Assembly: GCA_029582265.1 (NCBI GenBank)
Contig: CM055830.1
Span: 23,048,163 to 23,112,162 of the forward strand
Origin: Zoroaster sp. YZ-2022
Lineage: Eukaryota > Echinodermata > Asteroidea > Forcipulatida > Zoroasteridae
Reading direction: 5' to 3'
Length of the DNA stretch: 64,000 nucleotides
The notes beneath the pieces were generated by a model. It did not search any database. It was not told the DNA's origin and was given only the letters and a program-made list of their open reading frames with translations. Numbering within the stretch: position 1 is the first letter of the stretch; every line of letters starts with the position of its first letter. A program made the translations under genes and the position numbers. Shown here one piece after another: positions 46,916 to 55,560 of this stretch.

Positions 46916-47464
46916 TATTCATTTCCCGCGTTTCAGAGTATAGTGGAAATAAGTGTCTTCTCGGAATTCAGGTAGCACATATGGTGCAGGCCGAGAGAAT
47001 ACGTAATAAAGGGAGTGGCAGAGAGGGTTTAAATAAAGAGAAAGGTAGTCATGAGGTCAGTTCTATGCAAGCACCTCACGAAGGACACATACAATTTTCT
47101 TGTAGAAATTTGGGAATAATATTAAAAAAAGATTTAGGTGAAGGTTAACATCCACACAGAGGGAGAATGCTGAAATGTTTTTGAACACAGGTTTTCAGAA
47201 CATTTTATCAATTTATCTCTATTTTTCCTGGACGTCGGGTTCTCCAATGAAGTGATTAAATCAGAGCATTTACGCTCAGCATGTAACAGAATGTATACAA
47301 TATACAAGAGGAACATTTCCTTCAAGCTACTGTCTGTAAATATTGTTACTAATAATATTTTCTTTGTATATATTAAGGCATATAAACAAGAGTTTTGTGT
47401 TTATAAAGGTATAGTTTTATTTAACGGATTAATCGGCTGCTTATTGTATTTACAATAAACAGCT

Positions 47465-47540
47465 GTGTCACTAGAGTGCTTCGCTATCGCCAAATATGGG
47501 TTTTGTATATATTTGGTATAAGATTTAGTAAGAATAAGAC
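47465..47540 (+). repeat. Direct repeat, right copy
   Basis: Same phrases as 46849-46915 with a few changes and about 9 extra bases. Confidence 0.6.
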
Positions 47541-48950
47541 ATGATAATATTGACCTACGTATCTCACATCTGGATACAACGCTTACCCCATTAAATGGTA
47601 CAGTCTTATGTTGTTGACTAACTAACAGGAAGAGGAAAGATCAGTAGCCGCCAGTAACTTTTTGTCAAGCTTATATATGCATTTTCATGCTAATAATTCT
47701 TGTATAATTTTTTAAATGTATATTTATATATCACATTACTTCCTCTAGGTATTAAGCTATATTTCACATGTTGTCAGCTACTCGTGTCGTCGGAGTAAAA
47801 ACGCACATGCCTAATAATAATGTAAACCTTGACGCTGGTCAATAATTGACACAACGCCTGGTGACTGCTGATTAAGTAAGACTGCTGGACACTTCAAAAT
47901 AATTTCTGGTAAAAGCTGGACATACAATGATAATATATGAATTATGTTTTGACCAAACGGCAGTAAAATAATGAAAAACACCACCTGAACCTGTTTGTAC
48001 AGTGCATGAGTGTAATTTTAAACATTTTTATTTAGTAAAGTATTACAAAATTCTGAGATTGCTACCTTTTTGCTGTGCACAATTTCTGTCGGAGAGTCGT
48101 TCCCGAGTCCCTGGATAATTACTGTCAAATTTATGGCCAACCAATGTAAGGCCAAAAAAGTCTCTGGTTTCTGAATGCTCCGCGCGTCGTCTAAAAATAA
48201 TTCCAAGATTATAGTGTTAATGGACTAAAAAATCTACACATAACAACCAAAAGAAACGTCACCCCCTAAATTTTGATAAGTCTGAGAACGTGTTTAACCT
48301 GTGGTCCTCAGACGTCATGCATCAAACAATTTTGAGGTCAACCAAATTTGCCACATTGTACTTCGTGTTACAATCCATGCCTCTCCTTAATTATGGTGTT
48401 CTAAGACGCCATATATGTATCGCGTCGTGCCGTCACGTATGTGCGTCGTCCGTCGCGTCGTCCCGTCGTCCGTCGCGTCGTGCAATCGCCCTCCGCGTCG
48501 TGCGTCGCGTCGTGCCGTCACCCGTCGCGTCGCCCTTGTTTTCAATTGATTTATATAGGTGGCTGTGGTTCCGTCGTCCGTTGCGTCGTGCCCGTCGTCC
48601 GTCGCGCGTCGTGCCGTCTTCCCGTCGCGTCGTACCGTCCCGCGTCGCCCGTCGTATCCGCCGTCGTTCGTCGCGTCGCGTCGCCCTTCGCATCATCGTC
48701 GCCCGGAGTGGCGCTGTTGTGCCTCTGGGTGGCGCACTTCTGTCCTCCATTGATTGCTGGTGCAGTAGTAAATAGCTGGTGTCCCATAAATTGATACCAA
48801 GTCAAGGGAAGCTAAAATACCTTCCATCTTTAAAACTCCACATGTACCATGTGTCATAACTCTATGACATGTACCCACTGATCATTATCTCTAATAATAG
48901 AGAGGTACCAGAGGCACAACAGCGCCACCCAGAGGCACAACAACCACACC

Positions 48951-49185
48951 CGGGCGACGCGTGCGACGGGCGACGCGTGCGACGGGCGACGCGTGCGACG
49001 GGCGACGCGTGCGACGGGCGACGCGTGCGACGGGCGACGCGTGCGACGGGCGACGCGTGCGACGGGCGACGCGTGCGACGGGCGACGCGTGCGACGGGCG
49101 ACGCGTGCGACGGGCGACGCGTGCGACGGGCGACGCGTGCGACGGGCGACGCGTGCGACGGGCGACGCGTGCGACCGAGCGACGC
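48951..49185 (+). repeat. 16-bp minisatellite GCGACGCGTGCGACGG
   Basis: About 14-15 almost perfect copies inside the right arm of the foldback element. Confidence 0.95.
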
Positions 49186-49377
49186 GCGTGCGACGGACGA
49201 CGCGTGCGACGAGCGACGCGTGCGACGGGCGACGCGCCGACGCGGCGACGCGTGCGACGGGCGACGCGGGCGCCGGGCGCCGCGCCGCGCGACGCGACGC
49301 GCGACGGGGACGACAACGAACGCGACGGCAAAGACGCGGCAGCGAGACGCGACGGCAAGATTGCGACGGCAAAGACG

Positions 49378-49456
49378 CGACGGACGACGGCAAGACGCGA
49401 CGGACGACGGCAAGACGCGACGGACGACGGCAAGACGCGACGGACGACGGCACGAC
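49378..49456 (+). repeat. 20-bp minisatellite GACGCGACGGACGACGGCAA
   Basis: Four near-perfect copies in the right arm. Confidence 0.9.
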
Positions 49457-49482
49457 GCGACGGGCGACGCGGCTGGCGACGC

Positions 49483-49542
49483 GACGGCACGACGGCACGA
49501 CGGCACGACGGCACGACGGCACGACGGCACGACGGCACGACG
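49483..49542 (+). repeat. 8-bp repeat GACGGCAC
   Basis: Seven to eight copies in the right arm. Confidence 0.9.
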
Positions 49543-49900
49543 CGACGGGCGACGCGACGGGTGACGCGACGGTACGACGCGACGGAAGACGGCACGACGC
49601 GACGGACGACGGCACGACGCGACGGACGACGGAACCCACAGCCACTATATAAATCAATTGAAAAACAGGCGACGCGACGGGTGACGGCACGACGCGACGC
49701 ACGACGCGGAGGGCGACGACGCGACGGACGACGGCACGACGCGACGGACGACGGCACAGGCGACGCGACGGCACGACGCGACGCACATATGGCGTCTTTA
49801 GAACACCATACATAATATTCTTCATTAAACCAGAATTATATTAATTATAAAATGAAAATAAGAAATATTTTTAGGGGTGACGTTTCTTTTGCTGTTATGT

Positions 49901-50703
49901 ATATAACAGTTGGAAGCCTAATCATGGAGGTAGAACAGCCTTAATAAAGTAACACTGAATTGTTTGTAAAAAACATACAAATTATTACGTCTATTTTACC
50001 TGCCATTATGTCCTGCCATCTTACACTAATTTGCAGTGACCTTCAATGAAGTTACTGTGACCACTTTCTTGAGGTTTTGATTTTGTGACCTTTGTTCGTG
50101 ATGCATTTACGTCCGGTCCACTGCCTGCCCTAACACTGGATTGTGCTAACCCAAATATGGACTCCGTCTCTGTGTACACTGAAACTAAGGATGTTACCGT
50201 AGTACACGAAGATGAAAAGTACATCCTGGGCTGTTTAATATTAGTGCTAGATATAGAACTATTAGATATTCGCAATATACGGCTCTGCTTGATCCCCGAG
50301 ATAGAGTTCTATGGTGATCCATGAAACAGCGCCCTCATGTGTCAAGGATAAACATGCGACTTTGTTTCAACAGTTCCATCAATTCTTCACTTAAGGTCTG
50401 CAGCTGATATCGCATGAGACATGGATAGGGCCCAGACTGATGACGTTACTTTGAATATTATGGGTACCGACTTCGTCCAGCTCGGTGGGGACTCAAGTTA
50501 TAGTTTGTTTTTCTGACGAGGGTGGTAATTGCCGGTGAGTGTACACTGACTCAGCACCCATATCCATATTGCATTCTAAAATTGAATTTTCCTTTTCTTT
50601 TCTTTCCATAAAAAATGGAAAAGTTTTGCTTCTGACTTAAGTTTGTAATACAAACAATTTAAATACAAACAAAAATGAACATTTTAATAACCGGAAGTAC
50701 TAA
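49901..50703. other. Unassigned spacer
   Basis: An open frame exists on both strands at 50021-50324, neither with a recognisable motif; undecided. Confidence 0.3.
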
Positions 50704-50775
50704 GCTTGGTTAGCTCAGTTGGTAGAGCACTCGTGCGGTATTCGAGAGGTCGCGGGTTCGAGTCCGGCATCCAGC
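50704..50775 (+). tRNA. tRNA-like sequence (pseudo-tRNA or SINE head)
   Basis: 72 nt fold as a cloverleaf: D stem GCTC/GAGC perfect, B box GGGTTCGAGTCC good. There is a mismatch in each of the acceptor, anticodon and T stems, and position 33 is C, not T; the triplet in anticodon position is GGT. These faults argue against a working tRNA. Confidence 0.5.
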
Positions 50776-51093
50776 TAACTCGTCCTCTCACAAGGGACGA
50801 TCAGAGCACACTGATCGAAACGTCGAGTTGTAACCTCCACTTCTTTCAGAACTAAGTACTACTCATTGAGAATTTCACATGGTGTCGCCGCAGTTAGTCT
50901 TACTTAACTTAACAGCACAGCCACGTTGAAAGGCTTGTGTCCCGTTGTGTGATCCCCGCTACTGCCGTTAACCAGGTTGTTTGCATCAGACCAGTGCTTG
51001 ATTCCTGCTCGGCAGATATGGTTTGGCCTCGGACCTGGCCCCATAGAGTAATAGATAATATAATGGCATAAGTGGACCGCCCACCAACATAGG

Positions 51094-51160
51094 GGCTGGT
51101 TAGCTCAGATGATGAGAGCGCTCGTACGGTATTCGAGAGGTCGCGGGTTCGAGTCAGCCA
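51094..51160 (+). tRNA. Second tRNA-like sequence, related to the first
   Basis: 67 nt, sharing CGGTATTCGAGAGGTCGCGG and GTTCGAGTC with the copy at 50704. The 3' half of the T stem is shortened, running directly into AGCCA. The shared odd anticodon arm suggests both come from one dispersed tRNA-derived family. Confidence 0.45.
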
Positions 51161-51196
51161 ATTGTTCTTTGCTCGCTTCAGGGGTCACGTCATCAG

Positions 51197-51326
51197 GGCA
51201 TGGAATCAGTGACTGAAACTAGCTGTCATACAATAAGGTCTATGTGCGTTACCGCTGCATAAATGAGTAAGTAATTTTCAGTCGCTGATTTCATGTTAAA
51301 CTAGGACACAGATTCCATGCCCCATT
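51197..51326. repeat. Small inverted-repeat element
   Basis: GGGCATGGAATCAGTGACTG on the left has complements near 51281-51297 (TTTTCAGTCGCTGATTTCATG) and 51310-51324 (GATTCCATGCCC). Could be a short MITE. Confidence 0.4.
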
Positions 51327-51359
51327 GAAAATCTGGTCTGATTGTGACGATATTGTCCC

Positions 51360-51440
51360 GCTAACGTATGTCTGTACGCGCGCGCCGCCGTGTGTTTGGT
51401 GCGTGATATGATCAGCTCGATCCGGTCGACGGTCGAGTTT
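51360..51440. other. CpG cluster
   Basis: GTACGCGCGCGCCGCCGTGTG then TCGATCCGGTCGACGGTCGA (51418-51437). Possible promoter-like segment; no gene is attached. Confidence 0.2.
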
Positions 51441-51699
51441 GCAATTACAATTAATTACGCCCATCTGATAAGTGATATGAGCTGAGCGTATTACAACGTG
51501 TATGAATCCAGTTTACTGCAGTTAAAACGTTAGTCTAGTGGGCGGCAACGTCGCTTTGTAAGTATCAGCTATGTTTAATCGGTTCGGCATACACTTTTTG
51601 GAGCATAAATCATGTAATAACAGACAGTGTACTGAACATTTAGATAGCGAATCTAGGGGGAAAGAGGGGTTATAGACTCGGACTGTTCATCGGGCACAG

Positions 51700-51785
51700 G
51701 CCTACTGCTAAGTGCTAGTAGGCCTACTAGTAAAGTAGTAGGCCTAGTACTACTACTTTACTAGCACTTAGTAGCAGTACTACTA
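51700..51785. repeat. Long imperfect palindrome
   Basis: TACTGCTAAGTGCTAGTA ... AAAGTAGTAGGCCTA against its inverse TACTACTTTACTAGCACTTA ... GTAGCAGTA, with TAGGCCTA in the middle. It can form a hairpin of roughly 35-40 paired bases. Confidence 0.6.
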
Positions 51786-52175
51786 GTACTACTACTAGTA
51801 ATATTGCCCTGGGCCTTGGCAGCTTGGCCTTGCATGCTGTGCACATACAGTGGGTGCTGAATTTCAATATTGTCTGATTGGTTTACACAATTTGTTAAGT
51901 AAAAACAATTACCATTGCATTGGCCATTGGGCGATTATTCGTTATGCCCAATTCATAAGTAGGTTTGGAATATGATTGGGATGGTAGTGGTTTAACTTAC
52001 CAACAATGAGTATAAATTACAATTAGGCAATTTAACTTTTGGTGCTAGTAGTGGCTATGGTTATGGTGATGGTCTGATGCCTTCCTGCAGGGCATTGTTA
52101 CACCATTCTAAGGCAATTTTTGCTAGTATTATATTTATAGGAAAATGTTAGATTAGAAGACTGTTGTAATTAATA

Positions 52176-52660
52176 GCCACTGCGGAAAGAATGTTGTATC
52201 CAACCGCCACTTTTTAAGGGCTTTTTTGGAATTGTTTGTAACCACTAAGCAGTTAAAAGATGATTTTATCGGTTTTTGGTGGTACAGAAAGCAAAAACTG
52301 TCTTTAAAATCCACTTTTATGATGGTTTTCGGACTTTATTTCCCTTCTTAAAAAATCCTCCACTTCAGAAAACAGAAGGATCCTATTATAGTTGCCACTG
52401 CGCATGTACAATGACCGTTTCGGTCACTAATGGGAGTAATGGAGAGTTGACAAGATCAGACTGACATGACTGAGGAAGTCATACACAGTATGATATATCA
52501 AAAATGCCTGATTTTTCACAAAATAAATATCCTGGAATAATTTGAAATATATATCCATCATCATCCATATGTTTTCCACCTTACTAGGTAGGTGAGATTA
52601 CATTATTAGTTATATTGAGAAAAGTGGCGGTCGGATCGACATTCTACCCATACTGCGTTG
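52176..52660. mobile_element. hAT-like MITE with 8-bp target duplication
   Basis: Inverted ends: AGAATGTTGTATCCAACCGC plus CACTTTT (52188-52214) and the complement at 52617-52646. Flanked by a perfect direct repeat AATTAATA at 52168-52175 and 52661-52668. An 8-bp duplication is the hAT hallmark. 485 bp, no transposase. Confidence 0.75.
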
Positions 52661-53198
52661 AATTAATAGATGGATATCATGCATTGGAGATAGTAGAGCC
52701 TTGATTATATTTTTGCTGTTCACCGTATACATGTACAGTAGCTAGGATAGACCTCATGAACTGGCGTCATAGAATGAAGGAGCCCTCTTCAAAGGCAAAA
52801 GACAATCACTCATTGGTTTGTATGTGCACGTAATAATCCAAGTGCCTCTTCCGTTCACTGACTCCTATTTTTAGAATAATTATGTAATTGTTGCTATGCA
52901 CATTTACATGTACATCATTATTCTACAAAATGAGTCTATTGAAAACGGCATTCAGATTAACATGCGCAGCTGCGCTTCAACGACACTCAGAGGGCGCGCG
53001 CGGTGCAGTGCACGCCTGACAGGACCAATAGTGACCTTTGTTTGGTACTGAATGAGGCGCCCTATCAGGTTAATGAAATTATATGCATGGGTCTTTTTAG
53101 AGGTGGGGCAGGGTTTAAAGTGCCATTATGTCACTGTTTAATAGCAGCATTCTACATGTATTTAATCACTTAATTATTCATTTCCGGGATAAAGCAAG

Positions 53199-53772
53199 AT
53201 GGTATTGATATACAACAGCGATTGTGCACAACTCCTTCCTAATCACACAAGCTCTACGTGTAACTCTACGTCGTATTCTTCCCCAATCCATCTACCAATA
53301 CGTGGCGGAGTGCCTGTGTGTGTTTCAACTGGACGAGCTGCGTCTGCGAAAATGGCATTTTGTTGGGGAACTACGGATGCCCAGGCCTATGCAGCTGGAA
53401 TGTTCTGTCTGAAGTTTGGGTTTAAGCCTTCGTTTGATGCTTATGGCAATCCAGCAGCAATGCTGGAACAAATGCTAAAGAAGAAAATCAGCATTATCAG
53501 TGGCATTCTCAAAATCTTAGCAGAGGTGGTAGGAGGGTTACTTGCCTACCGCTACATTCTATTTGTATGGAGTACCTTGCTCCTAGCTCCATACATATGA
53601 ACCGAGCAGAAAGTAGGAAGAATTCGTGTGTGCTCTGCAAGTGAATTTGCAGCGGGAGTGATGGCAGAGGCCTTAGCAATGTTTGTATCACGCAGTGTGG
53701 CAGGTATGGGCCTTGGGGGGCAGTGGCCTAAGATGGTTAATACTTTCACTTCTGTGGTTGTTGTTGTATCAG
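53199..53772 (+). pseudogene. AQP11: Aquaporin-11-like gene, 5' exon (broken frame)
   Basis: Superaquaporin (AQP11/12-type) water channel, in family members an intracellular/ER membrane protein. The N-terminal part lies in frame 1 (TLRRILPQSIYQYVAECLC, VFQLDELRL, to about 53338); a 1-nt loss before about 53390 moves it to frame 3: TTDAQAYAAGMF, then FDAYGNPAAMLEQM with NPA in the place of the family's first, atypical NPx box. TM segments follow (ISGILKILAEVVGGLLAYRY). A TGA at 53598-53600 interrupts before EFAAGVMAEALAMFVSRSV and a further hydrophobic stretch. The donor is TCAG|GTAAGA at 53773, phase 1. The ORF that starts at 53199 is not the real N-terminus. Identity rests on pattern recognition of AQP11 proteins. 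Confidence 0.7.
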
Positions 53773-55346
53773 GTAAGACATTATCATTGAATCGTCCATA
53801 CTCTGTTGTACACACCAACTTAAGGCGTGTCCGCGCACTGGACTTTTTTGGGAAGGTTTACCGAGACAATGGTAAAATGAAAATTGTTAAATTTAACCTC
53901 TGTCACTTGGACTTTCGACACGGAAAATTTTACCGAGACCGTGGTAAACCAAATGCCGAGCTGTCAGTATAATGACTCATGCCCAGGCGTTTGCGTGACC
54001 TATTCGTTGACCCGATTGACCCAGAAAAGCACTACACATGCACATGCCGTGCGTGCGTAGCCCGCCCTCTACAATGCAAAAGCGCGTAAATGGCGTCCCT
54101 AATAACCGCGACCTTGCTTTCGGGCGTATATGCGGCTTTCCTGAGCGGTTTTAAACAATGCAAAGCGCGTGCGTGGTGTCCCCTGTGTAGCGGCGTTGCT
54201 CTCGGGCGGATGTTAGATTTTCCTGAGCCGCTTTACCGACTCGCACTGTCCACGCACTGGGCTTATCGTCTCGGAAAAGTTACCTGGGAAGTTTTCACGG
54301 GTAACCGTTGGCCAGTAAAAGTAACCGCTGGACTCAGGAAAAGTAACTGAGAGGCGTCCTAGGCTGTCCGCACTGGACTTAAAATGGGAAAAGTACCCAT
54401 CGTCTCGGTAAGTTTTACCAAAATAGGTCCAGTCGCGAACAAGCTATACATTATCATTAGCCTGTCCTGTCGATCAATTATTAAAAGCTTTAAAAATTAT
54501 ATATTTTTATTTAAAAATAAATTGTTTATTTAAACCCTTTATCTCCCATTCCTGGTTAGTATAGTATAGAGCTGTATGGCACTGTAGTGATGTACATTGT
54601 ACACATATGTGAATTATGTTAGCCCTCATTTTATCAGTAGGTTGACAGATACAGCCAAAACCATCGTTTATCAGTTTTGAAAGTAGGAATACAACAGCTA
54701 TAACTGTGTAGAATTACTATGTACAGTGGAATAACATGGAGGAACTATCTTGCAAGGTGTAAGGAAGATTTGTAGCTTTGCTGGGTGCTTGATCTATTCC
54801 ACACAACCGTACACAACCACCACCGCGTCGCTGGCCAAGTACTTTTTAGCTTTATAAAAAAAGTTTTGGGTAAAATAAAAGTCTCCTGGTTTCTGGTCAT
54901 TCGGCAACTTCAAAATCGGTGATGAGAATTGGCCTTTCTTTTTCTTTTGGTAATCTTTTGTTTTGCAAGCGGGGGAAATATGTCTTATCGTGGGGACCAA
55001 ATTTCCCATATATATATATACAAAGTATGGTGGCTAAGAGAGCTTCTCAAATTGGGCAAATGTTCATACCCCTATGTGAAAAATTAAATTTAAAACACAG
55101 CAGCAGAATTCCAATCAATCTAGCAATTTTGGCTACAATTGGACATCATTTCATAGCAAAAATAAATAAAAAATTAAACATGCCAATGCGCTGGTCTGAA
55201 ATGACGTGCATGGAAACCAGAAACCGGAATCTTTTTGGGGGCCTTAAACTATGCAAGGGGTTATCACATGTAAAGTTGATAACTGGGAAATGAAAATTTA
55301 CTTTTATCGCATTTGTTTTCTTGTGTTTTATTTGGCTCAATTACAG
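53773..55346 (+). other. Aquaporin-like gene intron
   Basis: GTAAGA at the 5' end and TTACAG at the 3' end; phase 1. Contains a TIR element (53824-54440). The ORF at 54919-55293 is within the intron and has no recognised motif. Confidence 0.65.
53824..54440. mobile_element. TIR element in the aquaporin intron
   Basis: Left end GTCCGCGCACTGGACTTTTT then TTTACCGAGAC; right end GTCTCGGTAAGTTTTACC then TAGGTCCAGTCGCGAAC, its inverse. An internal copy of the end (GGCTGTCCGCACTGGACTTA, 54362) suggests nesting. GC-rich interior, no transposase. Target duplication not evident. Confidence 0.6.
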
Positions 55347-55560
55347 GTCTTGAATGGACAGGAATGATGTTCAATCCAGCACTGGCTACTGCTCTAACCT
55401 ACAACTGCAAGGGTCATCATCTGTATGAACACATCGTGGTGTACTAGTTGGGACCATTCCTTGGTACTATTCTGGTATACTAGTATTCACATTCACATCA
55501 TGGAGGAACATGTGAATGGAAAAGAATCATTAGCTAAATTGACCAATGGTGGCAGATTGT
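55347..55560 (+). pseudogene. AQP11: Aquaporin-11-like gene, 3' exon (stop and frame break)
   Basis: After the phase-1 acceptor: GLEWTGMMFNPALATALTYN, containing the second NPA box, then KGHHLYEHIVVY. TAG at 55445-55447 replaces a Trp expected from the family's IVYWLxPxLG; then LGPFLGTIL continues. A second TAG follows at 55478, while the +1 frame reads on through HIMEEHVNGKESLAKLTNGG to TAA near 55560, a plausible C-terminus. Together with the first exon this makes at least four breaks: a pseudogene or error-laden sequence. Confidence 0.72.

Larger units (their letters stand above)
45729..48237. other. Region without recognised genes
   Basis: Both strands read. ORFs are short and carry no recognisable motif. 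The only structure found is a pair of direct repeats at 46849-46915 and 47465-47540. Confidence 0.35.
48238..49900. mobile_element. Foldback-type transposable element with minisatellite arms
   Basis: The outer ends are inverted: left ACATAACAACCAAAAGAAACGTCACCCCC (in two parts, 48238-48257 and on), right its complement with small changes (49870-49900). Inner arms are also inverted: 48387-48738 against 48910-49816, meeting again at TGTTGTGCCTCTGGGTGGCG (48716) and its complement near 48912. The loop is about 170 bp. Arms consist of GC-rich tandem repeats; the right arm is about 550 bp longer through repeat expansion. No transposase ORF. Sea-urchin TU and Drosophila FB elements share this architecture. 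Confidence 0.75.

Noticed and set aside
48290..49825. Long Arg/Ala/Asp-rich ORFs on both strands, several frames
   Set aside because: Created by stop-free GC-rich minisatellites; open in up to five frames at once, with repeat-period composition and no domain.
50021..50324. Overlapping plus and minus ORFs (79 and 84 codons)
   Set aside because: Neither strand shows a recognisable domain or convincing splice-site pair; left as unassigned.
50704..50775. Functional tRNA-Thr(GGT)
   Set aside because: No T at position 33 and mismatches in three stems; a defective relative lies 390 bp away.
52276..52464. 62-codon plus ORF
   Set aside because: Inside the hAT-like MITE, without transposase motifs.
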